From contig NZ_OY776414.1 of NCBI RefSeq assembly GCF_963675585.1, positions 2,273,001 through 2,337,000 on the forward strand: DNA of 64,000 bases, written 5' to 3'. The position numbers and the translations under genes are program-made. The notes under the pieces were generated by a model that ran no database searches, was not told the DNA's origin, and saw only the letters and a program-made list of their open reading frames with translations. The DNA is from an uncultured Draconibacterium sp. GTDB lineage: Bacteria; Bacteroidota; Bacteroidia; Bacteroidales; Prolixibacteraceae. Positions 1-9,486 of the stretch are shown here, in pieces (positions within the stretch are counted from its first letter, which is position 1; each line of letters starts with the position of its first letter).

Positions 1-1634
1 AACATCAGCTGAATATTGCGTCGCCAGTCGTACAAAAATTTGTCTGTTTTATCCGGACTTTCCACTACGTAACCGGCCAAAGCAGGCACCCATGGAGTTG
101 GATCGTAACCAATATTCTGTTGGAAACCTTCAAGGATTTTTGGTGTCCAGTTGGCAAAACCAGATTCCCAGCTGTCGAACATCAAGGCGTGTAATCCTTT
201 CTCTCCAACAAGGCCGTCAGCAGCTTCGCGATACATATCGATGTAATAATCCATGTAACGTTTTATTGCTGCCGAATCGAGTTTATCCACTTCCAAACCG
301 GTTGCTTCAGGAGCGGCCGGGCGGTTTTGTGCACCGGTAAGCGAATAACCAACGCGAAGTACCATCCACTGTCCTGCAGGAGGTGTCCAGCTCAATGATC
401 CGTCTTCGTTCAGTTTTTCGGTTAGATCCAATACTTCAGAAGTTTTTATCGCTGCTCCTGCTGATCCATCTGGCAAATCAAAATAACCTCTGCTTGAATA
501 ATCAGAGAAGTAGGCTGCCTTTTGTTCAAACGAATGAACGGTTGGAGTTCCCAACAAAGTCAACTCGGTAAAATTAATAGCCACCGGAGCTGGCGGTGGA
601 GGTCCAAATGACCAACGAAACCAGGGAGCTGGCGGAGATGGTGGTTGTTTTATACTTACAAAACGGAAATAGCGTGCATTTGCATTGTCAACAGAGTTGG
701 TGTGCACCACTCCACCGCCACGAATGTCGGCGCCTGTATCTGACCAGCTTGATCCGTCGTTGCTCGATTCCAGTTTATAACCCACCGGACCACGAGCCTG
801 TGCTGATAAAACCAGTCCTCTTACGGTAACCGGTTTTCCATAGTCAAATTGAATCCATGAAATCTCGCCCTCTTCTTTTGCTGCAGGAAGGGTAATTCCC
901 GGGTGATCGTAAAAACCATCGGAAAGAGCTGCGGCATTTACCGTACCTCCGCTTGCAGTAATTTTAGGCGTTGGAAGAATTTCGTCTTCTGCAACCTGGA
1001 AAGCGAGTACTTTTTGGTCTTTATACAACTGAGGCTTTTCTGCGCCCATATTTCCCTGGTGACCAGATCCACCTGTACTGGTTTGATAAACTCCGGTTAC
1101 TACCGGCGGATGATTTAATACGCCTGTAAATGGTTTTCCACCCTCAACATTGGTAAGGGCATACACCATTTTTTTCATTCCGTCTTCGGGTTCAACCCAC
1201 GGGCCACCTGTTTCACTCCATCCGGGAGATGCTGCGGTTGCAAATTCAAGACCTAACTGATCGGCATAAGCTGCTGATTTTGCAAAAGCAGATTTCCAGC
1301 CATCCGACATATACGGGTAGTAATTTTCAACAACTGCCGACTCGGCTCCCTGCATTCGCATTCCGGCGTGGAAACATTGCAGACCGCCAATTCCAACGCG
1401 CGTCATCCAGTCCATATCAGCTTTTGCGCCTTCCCAGGCTACGTTTCCGCCCATCCAGTGCCACCACACGCGTGGTTTGGCTGCTTCCGGTGGATTATTG
1501 AATCCTTTTTCAAGTGCTAGTCCTTCCTGATTATCCACTTGTTTACAGGCAATAAAAATCAGTATTACCGTTATAAAAGTGACAAATACTGAAGAAATGT
1601 ATTTTATTGTTTTGAGATTTAAATTTGGCTTCAT
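1..1634 (-). CDS. GH106-type alpha-L-rhamnosidase, N-terminal part
   Basis: Open frame from an ATG at 1634 leftwards off the window edge; about 544 codons are visible, roughly half of the usual 1000 or so for GH106. The N-terminus has a lipoprotein signal ending IFIACK, so it is probably surface- or periplasm-anchored. The next segment reads PRVWWHWMGGNV and then DMDWMTRVGIGGLQCFHAGM, typical of the N-terminal catalytic barrel of GH106 rhamnosidases. A discoidin-like stretch with RYFRF follows near residues 290-340. It lies downstream of susCD on the same strand, so it is likely the enzyme of this locus, removing terminal rhamnose from an imported glycan. The family call rests on remembered motifs; the C-terminus is not visible. 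Confidence 0.8.
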   Translation of the reverse strand, partial: MKPNLNLKTIKYISSVFVTFITVILIFIACKQVDNQEGLALEKGFNNPPEAAKPRVWWHWMGGNVAWEGAKADMDWMTRVGIGGLQCFHAGMRMQGAESAVVENYYPYMSDGWKSAFAKSAAYADQLGLEFATAASPGWSETGGPWVEPEDGMKKMVYALTNVEGGKPFTGVLNHPPVVTGVYQTSTGGSGHQGNMGAEKPQLYKDQKVLAFQVAEDEILPTPKITASGGTVNAAALSDGFYDHPGITLPAAKEEGEISWIQFDYGKPVTVRGLVLSAQARGPVGYKLESSNDGSSWSDTGADIRGGGVVHTNSVDNANARYFRFVSIKQPPSPPAPWFRWSFGPPPPAPVAINFTELTLLGTPTVHSFEQKAAYFSDYSSRGYFDLPDGSAGAAIKTSEVLDLTEKLNEDGSLSWTPPAGQWMVLRVGYSLTGAQNRPAAPEATGLEVDKLDSAAIKRYMDYYIDMYREAADGLVGEKGLHALMFDSWESGFANWTPKILEGFQQNIGYDPTPWVPALAGYVVESPDKTDKFLYDWRRNIQLM

Positions 1635-1779
1635 TGGTTGATTGTTAAATTTTTCTATGACCTAACTCTACTTCTGTTCTCATTTCGAACAATACTTGGA
1701 TAACTCCAGGCCCGACAAGATTTTTTTGATCAATTTTTTAATTGTGTCCTCTTAAAATTTCAGCTCTGAGAATCAATAC

Positions 1780-1802
1780 TCCGGCAGACATTGTCTGCCG
1801 GA
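1780..1802. repeat. near-perfect palindrome upstream of the rhamnosidase
   Basis: TCCGGCAGAC at 1780-1789 is the exact reverse complement of 1793-1802, with a 3-base centre; outer bases 1776-1778 also pair with 1804-1806. It is not followed by a T-run on either strand, so a classic terminator is unlikely. It could be an operator or a hairpin in the leader of the rhamnosidase mRNA, about 150 bases before its start codon. Confidence 0.45.
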
Positions 1803-2091
1803 ATATCTCCTAACTAACATTCTAAACTTTAACTTTTGGGTTACTAATAAGTTATACTAAAAACAATTGTTGAAAAGTCTGTAATCATTATTTCGAATGG
1901 ATACATGTTCAAAGTGCCTTCAAAATTCATAGGAATAAATACTATGATAAATTAATGAATGCAACGATGAATTATGTATGGTTCTTTTGTTAAAGGTTAC
2001 TGTTTACAAACGAAAACGTTGTTCTTTCAGGCATCTCATCCTGAAGCAGGACGTATACCTTTTGTTGTTTTCAATTTGTTTTGGAAAATTC

Positions 2092-2124
2092 TGCTGTAAC
2101 CACTCTTAAATAGTGGTTACAGCA
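2092..2124 (-). terminator. hairpin after susD
   Basis: A perfect 13-bp stem (2092-2104 with 2112-2124) and a 7-base loop, 35 bases past the susD stop. On the minus strand it is followed by GAATTTTCC, a weak U-tract. It probably ends or attenuates the susCD transcript before the rhamnosidase gene. Confidence 0.6.
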
Positions 2125-2158
2125 TTTTTATAAGTTTTTCAAATGAATCAAATTATTC

Positions 2159-3760
2159 TTACCAGTTTGGATTTTGAACAATATTTGGATTCAACAACAT
2201 TTCATTGTAAGGAAATGGATTAAGTTCATCACGACCTACCACAAAGTCGCTCCACTCCGGAACGGCCGTTGGTGTTACCAGGTAATCGGCAGATGCACCA
2301 TCATAACCTTCAAAAGTGTATGTATAGGCTGCCAGTCCGGCTGTCTCAGATGCTGCATCACCCCATCTTTTCAAATCTAAGTAGCGAACTCCCTCACTGA
2401 CCAATTCAGCACGTCTTTCGCCTTTCACATCTTCAAGATCGTACGACCCAAGTGGTTCAATTCCGGCTCTTTCGCGAACCTCATTAATTGCTGCCAAACC
2501 TTCTCCTGCATTTGTTCCAGCTCCTAAACAGGCTTCAGCATAAATAAGCAATACTTCTGAGTAGCGCATTCCCGGCCAGTTTGCTTTCGAGTGAATATTA
2601 TCAGCCCAGTTCCAGTCGTAAACATCACTCACCCAACCTTCAATTTCAGGATGCGGTCCCCAGGGAACCATTTTGATTCTGAAATAACCCTGGCAGTTTT
2701 GCATAATAGGTGCAGCCCCCCAGAATTCGTCAATAGCTGAGTTACGGTCGGCTGCCAACCCCAACTCCACGAAACGATCCAGAACATCTTCATAATCCCA
2801 GATTGTTCCCCTATAACGATTGTTTTTTCCATCGTGGGCAAGCATAAAGTCATAGAAGTCTTTACCATAGTCGGCGCCACCAAATCCTGAAACTCCAAGT
2901 CCTCCGGGAACTGTAACGTTTTCTGCTCTCCAGGTAAGTCTAATTGGTCTGTCATCTCCCTGGTTCTCGAAATTGGCCTGATCGGCATCATCCATGTTCC
3001 ATTCCCACATGTACTCATCACTAAAATCTGAAGCAACATGCCATAAATTAAGATATACAGGTTCCAAAGCATACAATCCTGAACTGATAAGTGGTTGTAA
3101 GGCCGAAACTGCAGCTGCATAATCTTTTTTATACAACATGGCTTTTCCGAGCAAAGCAGAGGCAGAGCCTTTGGTCACACGCCCTCCGATTGCTTCTTGT
3201 TGTCCGAGACCCGGTTTTGCAGGAAGTAAAGCAATGGCTTCTGCCAAACTGTTCTCTACATAAGCCCATAGTTCCGATGTATTTCCATTAGCCGGTTCCA
3301 ATTCATCTGGTCCTAATACATGATCCACTAGCGGAGGAGTTCCCCACCCAATGATTAAGTCGACATAGGCATTGGCGCGCCAAAAATAAGCTTCTCCAAT
3401 TACCTGTTTTTTAATATCAGTATCTGGTGTCAGATTCTCGATGATCAGGTTGCAAAGGTAATTTACTCTGTATAACGAAGTAAAAGTTCCGTTTGATCCG
3501 GCATTCTGCGAATTGACATTTGTATTGGCAGTTCTGGTAACCCCATCATCACCATCGGTAACACTATTACCCGACATGTCATACATAGTTGTATACACAG
3601 CTGCTATTAATTGATTTGCATCTGCATCGCTTGCATTCGCATAATAAGTGTCGGGATTGAGCGCACCATGTTGCTGAACTTCCAACAGTTCCTGATCGCA
3701 GGAATTCAGCAAAAACATCCCGCAATACAAAACTAATATTGATGATATTATCTTTTTCAT
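2159..3760 (-). CDS. susD: SusD/RagB-family glycan-binding lipoprotein
   Basis: Outer-membrane lipoprotein of 533 residues that captures glycan at the cell surface and forms the lid of the SusC transporter. The ATG at 3760 is preferred over the one at 3775: GGAGA lies about 8 bases before it and it gives a clean lipoprotein signal ending LLNSC. The C-terminal part has the family's RYSEVLLIYAEA and GERRAELVSEGVRYLDLKRW features (RagB/SusD helices). It starts 27 bases after the susC stop, as a susCD pair. Substrate cannot be read from the sequence. Confidence 0.93.
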   Translation of the reverse strand: MKKIISSILVLYCGMFLLNSCDQELLEVQQHGALNPDTYYANASDADANQLIAAVYTTMYDMSGNSVTDGDDGVTRTANTNVNSQNAGSNGTFTSLYRVNYLCNLIIENLTPDTDIKKQVIGEAYFWRANAYVDLIIGWGTPPLVDHVLGPDELEPANGNTSELWAYVENSLAEAIALLPAKPGLGQQEAIGGRVTKGSASALLGKAMLYKKDYAAAVSALQPLISSGLYALEPVYLNLWHVASDFSDEYMWEWNMDDADQANFENQGDDRPIRLTWRAENVTVPGGLGVSGFGGADYGKDFYDFMLAHDGKNNRYRGTIWDYEDVLDRFVELGLAADRNSAIDEFWGAAPIMQNCQGYFRIKMVPWGPHPEIEGWVSDVYDWNWADNIHSKANWPGMRYSEVLLIYAEACLGAGTNAGEGLAAINEVRERAGIEPLGSYDLEDVKGERRAELVSEGVRYLDLKRWGDAASETAGLAAYTYTFEGYDGASADYLVTPTAVPEWSDFVVGRDELNPFPYNEMLLNPNIVQNPNW

Positions 3761-3787
3761 ACTTGTTATCTCCATTAATTTAATTGG

Positions 3788-6700
3788 TTAAAATGATACA
3801 TTAATACCGAATGTAGCCTGCTTCATTGATGGATACTGAACCCTGTCGATTCCCATACCACCAGCCAAATTAGGATTATCACCAGCTGTAACGCCAGCCA
3901 TCGATTCAGGATCGATACCCGGATAATTTGTAGAAGTGAAATAATTCTCCAGTGATACATAAATCCTCATTTCAGAAATCTTAATACGGTTGATCAATTC
4001 AGATGGCAAGGTATAACCTACCTGTATTTCTTTGATTTTAAAGAATGAATTATCAAATACAAACACATCAGATCCACCGTAAGCAGCTACAGCCGGACCG
4101 GTTGTATAAACCTGAGGGGAGGCAAAACCGGCATCGAGATTTGTTGGAGTCCAACGGTCTTCAAACAGCATTGTAGGATAGTTCATTATAGGAAGGTCAA
4201 ACCTTGTGATTGCCCAACTCAATTCACTACCTTGCTGACCCATTCCAAACACTCTTAAATCAATACCTTTGTATTCAGCAGAAAATGTAAAACCGTAAGA
4301 GAAATCAGGAATAGCAGAACCCAAATAATCCATTCCGTCATCGGTTCCTAATTCTTCAGCAGTTTTCCATACAGGAAGTCCTGTGTCTCCATCATAGTGG
4401 TCAAGTACGCGGCCTCTAAGATACCAGATCGGGTAACCTTTTTCAAAGTAGGTTCCACCTCCTCCAACAAAACCGGCAATAAATGCACCACCACCATACT
4501 GGCGACCTTCACCATACGGACTTTCGAGAACTTCATTCTTCACTGTTGAGAAGTTGCCAATAATACTGTATTTAAAATCGCCAAGTTGGCCTTTCCAGCC
4601 CAAATCAAGTTCCAAACCGCGGTTTTCAATTTTACCGCTATTTCTCATTACTGAACTGGTACCTGAAACTACGGGAGCAGGTCCGGTTGCCAAAAGTCCA
4701 TCGGTGGTTTTAATGAAATAATCCACATTCAGTGTCAACCTGTCGTCAAGGAAACGGCTATCAAAACCAATGTCGGTTTGTTTTGATCTTTCCCAAACGA
4801 GCTCAGGGTTAGGAAGTTGATTTGCCGGCAATGCACCGGAAACTAACTGATTGCTAAAGCTGTAGTAAGAATCGCCCAGCGATAAAGAAGGTGAATAAGG
4901 ATAATTATTTAATACAGTAACATTACCGTTAATACCCCATGAACCACGAACTTTAAATTGGTTTAAGAAATTCAGGTTTAAATCCTCAACAAAACTTTCT
5001 CTGGAAATATCCCAACCTGCTGAAAAAGCAGGAAAATATCCCCAGCGATTATCGGGTGCCAATTTGGATGCATCAAAAGCATCTGCACGGAAAGTTCCCT
5101 GCAACATGTATTTGCCTTTATAATTCCAGTCAGCTCTTCCAAAGTATGAAATGCTTCGTCTGTCAAGATTATTTCCGCCAACTCCGTCAGTTGCGGCAGC
5201 ATCAGAATAATCCAGGTAACGGTAATTTGGTTCATCACTTGCAAGTAATGCACTATTACCCGACACAAACGAAGTATTGTCATTTACATATTGCATACCG
5301 GCCATGGCAGTAAAATCATGACTTCCTACAGAGAAGCTATAGTTGGCAAAGTTTTCCCACTGATAATAGAAATTGTGCGTAGCACTGGCTTCTAAACCTC
5401 CACGTGCACGGTTCTGACTGGTATTGTGGTAAAATGCGCTGGTATAGTTGGAAACCATATCGGTACCAAAACGGTAACCTAACCTTGAAGTATAAACGAG
5501 GCCTTTAAGAGGTGTAAGTTCAGCATATACCGACCCGTTAATGTTTGATCTCCATGATTGATTGGTATAGTTGTCCTTCATTAATAACGGGTTCCATAAA
5601 TTGGATTGCATTAAGATTGATTCTCCATATAATAATCCATCAGCGCTGCGATCAATATATCCTCCGCTTGCTTCATACGCAAGCTGGCCGAGGCCGGCAG
5701 GCGCATCTGCATCACTTGTATAGTTTACCGGAACGGTTGGATCGAAAAAGTAAGCTCCACCAATCACACTTCCTGTAGAAGTCATGTTGTTCGCAGAAAC
5801 ACTAACTATCTCGGCTCTTTCAATTGAAGTATTGGTCCCGATTTTCAACCAATCATTAACCTGATAGGTGGCATTGATCTGACCTGCAATACGGTCATAA
5901 GTATCCTGATCGCCTACAATCATACCATCCTCGCTGTTATAGGTGAAAGCGGCATAAAATGTTGCCTTTTCAGTTCCACCCTCAAAACCAATGGTATGTG
6001 TCATTCTTTGACCTGTTTCAAACATCACATCCTGCCAGTCGGTGTTTGCACTCTGAAATGAACCTGCAGGATAACCTGCTTCCTGCCAATAGGATGTAAA
6101 CTGATCACCATTCATGAAGTCCAGTTTTTTTCTTGGACTTTGGCTAGCATACAATGAATTATAAAAGAAGCGGCTCCTTGCTTTACTTCCCTTACGGGTT
6201 GTAACGAGAACAACTCCATTACCCGCTTCTGCACCATAAATGGCTGCTGAAGCGGCATCCTTTAACACTTCAATAGATTCGATGCTGGAAGGATCCAGGT
6301 AACTTATACTTTTAACTTTCAAACCATCAACAATGTACAGTGGATCAGAATTAGCACCATTACTGGAGTAACCCCTTACCCTAAAAGTGGGATCGGCACC
6401 GGGAGCACTCGACATATTCATGATTTGAACTCCTGATACTTTACCCTGCATTGCCTGTCCAACATTATTTGTAGAACGGTTTTTCATTTCTTCCGCATCA
6501 ACAGATGCAATTGCTCCGGTTATACTGCTTTTTTTCTGGACACCATAACCAACTGCTATTACCTCTTCCAAACCAATGGTCTCGGCTTCTAAAGTTATAT
6601 CTATTACAGCTTGATCGCCCACTTCAACTTCCTGAGTTCTCATTCCTACAAATGAATACTGGAGTACAGCACCGCCTGAAACACCTGACAGTATGTAATT

Positions 6701-7201
6701 TCCGTCAAAATCGCTTATAGTTCCATTGGTGGTACCCTTAATAACCACAGTTACTCCAGGAAGTGGTTCTCCTGATGTGTCAACAATTTTTCCCGTTACC
6801 GATTTTTGTTGTGTTGTTCCTGTTCTTCCTGGAAATTCTTCTACTGATTTTATTAAAATATTTCGGTTTACTATTTCATAGGTAACCGACTGACCTTCCA
6901 ACAATTCATCCAGAATTTGCTCAACGGTCTTTCCTTCAACATCCACCGACACAATCCGATTATCATCAAAACGGTCGCGGTTATAAAAGAAATAGAATTC
7001 ACTTTTCTGTTCGATGGCATCAAATACGTCGGCAATACGCGTATTATTCATCTTAACAGTTAGTTTAGTTGTTTGTGAATATACACTGGCCACACTGGCC
7101 ATTACTGATATTAAAACAAGAAAGATGGTTAGCCTCATAATTAACATCATTTTTTTCACACCGGGATATAACATCCCCAATGCTTCTAATTTTTTTTTCA
7201 T
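3788..7201 (-). CDS. susC: SusC/RagA TonB-dependent transporter with STN domain
   Basis: 1137-residue outer-membrane barrel that imports oligosaccharide using TonB energy. In order: signal region (to about 45), an STN/secretin-TonB short domain (about 55-115) that signals to a FecR anti-sigma factor, a carboxypeptidase-D-like regulatory domain beginning VTGKIVDTSGEPLPGV, a plug with QAMQGKVSGVQ and LYIVDGL, then the barrel ending in Phe (FGINVSF). The STN domain matches the fecI/fecR genes just upstream, which implies trans-envelope regulation by the imported glycan. Several Met codons lie near the start, so the exact start is uncertain within about 20 residues. Confidence 0.95.
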   Translation of the reverse strand: MKKKLEALGMLYPGVKKMMLIMRLTIFLVLISVMASVASVYSQTTKLTVKMNNTRIADVFDAIEQKSEFYFFYNRDRFDDNRIVSVDVEGKTVEQILDELLEGQSVTYEIVNRNILIKSVEEFPGRTGTTQQKSVTGKIVDTSGEPLPGVTVVIKGTTNGTISDFDGNYILSGVSGGAVLQYSFVGMRTQEVEVGDQAVIDITLEAETIGLEEVIAVGYGVQKKSSITGAIASVDAEEMKNRSTNNVGQAMQGKVSGVQIMNMSSAPGADPTFRVRGYSSNGANSDPLYIVDGLKVKSISYLDPSSIESIEVLKDAASAAIYGAEAGNGVVLVTTRKGSKARSRFFYNSLYASQSPRKKLDFMNGDQFTSYWQEAGYPAGSFQSANTDWQDVMFETGQRMTHTIGFEGGTEKATFYAAFTYNSEDGMIVGDQDTYDRIAGQINATYQVNDWLKIGTNTSIERAEIVSVSANNMTSTGSVIGGAYFFDPTVPVNYTSDADAPAGLGQLAYEASGGYIDRSADGLLYGESILMQSNLWNPLLMKDNYTNQSWRSNINGSVYAELTPLKGLVYTSRLGYRFGTDMVSNYTSAFYHNTSQNRARGGLEASATHNFYYQWENFANYSFSVGSHDFTAMAGMQYVNDNTSFVSGNSALLASDEPNYRYLDYSDAAATDGVGGNNLDRRSISYFGRADWNYKGKYMLQGTFRADAFDASKLAPDNRWGYFPAFSAGWDISRESFVEDLNLNFLNQFKVRGSWGINGNVTVLNNYPYSPSLSLGDSYYSFSNQLVSGALPANQLPNPELVWERSKQTDIGFDSRFLDDRLTLNVDYFIKTTDGLLATGPAPVVSGTSSVMRNSGKIENRGLELDLGWKGQLGDFKYSIIGNFSTVKNEVLESPYGEGRQYGGGAFIAGFVGGGGTYFEKGYPIWYLRGRVLDHYDGDTGLPVWKTAEELGTDDGMDYLGSAIPDFSYGFTFSAEYKGIDLRVFGMGQQGSELSWAITRFDLPIMNYPTMLFEDRWTPTNLDAGFASPQVYTTGPAVAAYGGSDVFVFDNSFFKIKEIQVGYTLPSELINRIKISEMRIYVSLENYFTSTNYPGIDPESMAGVTAGDNPNLAGGMGIDRVQYPSMKQATFGINVSF

Positions 7202-7261
7202 AAATTTGAATGTTTTTAATTAATAAATTGATTTAGCTGTAACAGGTTAAAGAGATTTTGT

Positions 7262-7293
7262 AAAGAGGGAATGCTTCCAACATGTCCCTCTTT
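7262..7293 (-). terminator. hairpin between fecR and susC
   Basis: AAAGAGGGA at 7262-7270 pairs with TCCCTCTTT at 7285-7293 across a 14-base loop. It sits 97 bases after the fecR stop and 60 bases before the susC start. It may separate low-level sigma/anti-sigma transcription from inducible susC transcription. The minus-strand U-tract is short. Confidence 0.5.
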
Positions 7294-7389
7294 TCTTTTC
7301 TAAATATATACCTGTTTCAACCAAACTAACCGAAGCGGATTTTTTTAGTCATAATGTTTACGTTTAAGTTCTAATTAGTTTTAAAATGT

Positions 7390-8415
7390 TTAGTTCGCCG
7401 ATTTCTTTATCAGCCAAACTTCCTTGTTCTCAATGTAATAATCTATTTGTGCGGTTCTTTTGATTTTTTCCAGTGCTTCAATCAGATCGTTGTTGTAGCT
7501 AAACATTCCCCTAAAGCGGAATTCTCCCAACTCCTGATTTTGCAAGTTAAACTTGATGTCGTAGATACGTTCCAGCTCGTTAACCAAATCGTTAAGAGTG
7601 GCATCTTTAAACAATAGCTCTCCGTTTCTCCAAGATGTAAAATAGTCTGCATCAACTTTTTCAACTACTATATTCAACTGGGCCGAATTGTACACCGCTC
7701 GTTCTCCCGGTTGAAGCAACAACTTTTGATGCGTTTTATTTTTTAATTCCATTTCAATACCCCCTTCGGCCAAAATCGTTTCAAATTCGTTACTTCCCGG
7801 GTGAGCTTTAACATTAAACGAAGTACCGGTTACAAGAATGTTTGCAATTGATGTGCTCACCTGAAATGGGATTTCCTTGTTTTTGGCAACCTCGAAATAC
7901 GCTTCTCCGCTAAGCTGTACCTCGCGTATTTGTTGATTAAATACAGATGTATTGTATGATATTGTCGACCCGGCATTAATCCATACCTCAGAACCGTCAG
8001 GAAGGATACACTTGGCAACATTTCCTTTGGGAGCAGCAATTTCACAAAACATTTCGGGAGCAAGCGTTTCCTTGTTCGAATTTGATGTAATAAAATACCA
8101 GCTAAGTGCGAAAGTGATTGGAATGGCCAAAATGGCGGCAACTTTATAAAACAATAATTTTCGGCGGGCACGGTTTAATTGAATGGTTTGTTTTGATTGA
8201 ACTTTCTGAAGTACACTTTCCTTGTCCTTTCCAATCTGTTCGGGCGAAAAATAATTGCCGCTTACATCCCAAAGCTTTTTATTTTCCCGGAGAAGTTTTT
8301 GATTTTCCGGCGAAGATTCAATCCATAAATTAAATTCTTCGCTTTCTTCGGATGTCATGTTTCCGGAAAGAAATTTAGCAAACTGATTTTCTATATTATA
8401 TTGTCGGTCTTTCAC
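7390..8415 (-). CDS. FecR-family anti-sigma factor
   Basis: 341-residue inner-membrane protein that holds the adjacent ECF sigma factor and releases it when SusC signals. It has a cytoplasmic N-terminal anti-sigma part (about 1-80), one membrane helix (about 86-108) and a periplasmic FecR domain with AEGGIEMELKNK and LLLQPGERAVYN. A DUF4974-like C-terminal part contains the FRFRGMFSYN region. It lies 61 bases downstream of the sigma gene and directly before susC, the standard order for a glycan-responsive locus. Confidence 0.93.
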   Translation of the reverse strand: MKDRQYNIENQFAKFLSGNMTSEESEEFNLWIESSPENQKLLRENKKLWDVSGNYFSPEQIGKDKESVLQKVQSKQTIQLNRARRKLLFYKVAAILAIPITFALSWYFITSNSNKETLAPEMFCEIAAPKGNVAKCILPDGSEVWINAGSTISYNTSVFNQQIREVQLSGEAYFEVAKNKEIPFQVSTSIANILVTGTSFNVKAHPGSNEFETILAEGGIEMELKNKTHQKLLLQPGERAVYNSAQLNIVVEKVDADYFTSWRNGELLFKDATLNDLVNELERIYDIKFNLQNQELGEFRFRGMFSYNNDLIEALEKIKRTAQIDYYIENKEVWLIKKSAN

Positions 8416-8476
8416 TTCGTCTATCGATTTAATTGTTCATTAGACGAAATTTAAACATTTTACCCTGTAAAAGAAA

Positions 8477-9049
8477 TTAACTTTTTTTTGAAAAAACGAA
8501 AACAAGCAGATTAAACATCTGATATTCAGAAAGATTATCGCGTAACTTTTTTAATGCAATTCCCATTTGCATTTCAACTGTTTTTACGGAGATGTTCAAT
8601 TTTTCGGCGATTTCGGAATATTTTAATTCTTCGAAACGGCACAGTTTAAATATCTGTCGGCATTTGGGTGGTAATTTTTCAATAGAAGCATTTATTTTTT
8701 TGTTTAATTCAGCTTCTTCCACTAAATCGCGAAAAGGAGTTGAGTTTTGCGGGATGTCCATTGCTGCTCTCTGACTTAATCTTTTCTCCTTTCTCAAATA
8801 ATCTATCGTTTTATTTTTCAAAGAGTTATACAAATATGATTTTGGAGAATCCGGAATATTAATCTTTTGATGATTTATCCATAAGTCAACAAAATATTCC
8901 TGAACCAAAGAACGGGATTTGTCTAAATCGGAAAGATATTTATTCACAAAAAAACAGAGCGGAGTATAATTCTCGTCGAATAACTGGCTAAATGCCACGT
9001 CATCTCCATTCTTAATTTTCTCGAAAATATCTTTATCTAAAAAATTCAT
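8477..9049 (-). CDS. ECF RNA polymerase sigma factor, FecI-like
   Basis: 190 residues with sigma region 2 (about 10-80, including QEYFVDLWINHQKI) and region 4 (about 120-175, LPPKCRQIFKLCRFEELKYSEIAE followed by LNISVKTVEMQM, a helix-turn-helix). It is the likely activator of the downstream fecR-susCD-rhamnosidase locus when released by FecR. It is first in the minus-strand run and has an ATG start with no competing upstream Met. Confidence 0.93.
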   Translation of the reverse strand: MNFLDKDIFEKIKNGDDVAFSQLFDENYTPLCFFVNKYLSDLDKSRSLVQEYFVDLWINHQKINIPDSPKSYLYNSLKNKTIDYLRKEKRLSQRAAMDIPQNSTPFRDLVEEAELNKKINASIEKLPPKCRQIFKLCRFEELKYSEIAEKLNISVKTVEMQMGIALKKLRDNLSEYQMFNLLVFVFSKKS

Positions 9050-9486
9050 TCTTAGGTTTGATTAGAAAAGTTCTGCAAAGTAACATCTTTATATGAAATT
9101 TGAAAAATGTATGAATAATACAAGTCACAATTTGTTTTTTCCTAAAAAAACCAGCTACCGCACCATCGCATCTTGTGTTTATTTGTTTATTTCAGCACAG
9201 ATGGGATTGCACACCAGCGAGGATAGAGAGATCCGATCCTTATAAATTTTGAAGAAATAAGGATCAGATCTCTGTTCACCGCTTAGCGCATAGTTCGTGC
9301 TACTGTGCATTGTATCGTGTGGTTTTTAATTTAATCCTGAGTCAAATAAATAAAGTATTTCGACAAATCTATTTGCATTCGTTTATAATAATTTATTTTT
9401 AGAAAATAAACACGATCTTTTTATGGATTCGACCAGACAGGTAAATAAACATTTGTCAGTGTCAGGTCGTATTGAACTAATTTATT
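9050..9486. other. divergent intergenic region sigma factor / SGNH hydrolase
   Basis: 437 bases between divergently transcribed genes with no coding signal. It contains a strong hairpin at 9227-9273 embedded in a looser, larger inverted arrangement (about 9190-9310: GCACAG near 9195 and CTGTGC near 9304). Promoters for both flanking genes should lie here; none was confidently assigned. Confidence 0.5.
9227..9273. repeat. 17-bp inverted repeat in intergenic DNA
   Basis: AGAGATCCGATCCTTAT at 9227-9243 pairs with 9257-9273 with one mismatch, which becomes a G-U wobble in minus-strand RNA; the loop is 13 bases. The arm sequence resembles the terminator arm at 39989-40026 (ATCCGATCCTT), so both may belong to a dispersed palindrome family. 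Position between divergent promoters makes an ordinary terminator role odd. Confidence 0.5.

Larger units (their letters stand above)
1635..2158. other. intergenic region between susD and the rhamnosidase
   Basis: 524 bases with no convincing gene. It holds two hairpins described separately (1780-1802 and 2092-2124) and should contain the promoter or 5' leader of the rhamnosidase gene. I could not identify a confident Bacteroidota promoter pair. Confidence 0.6.
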
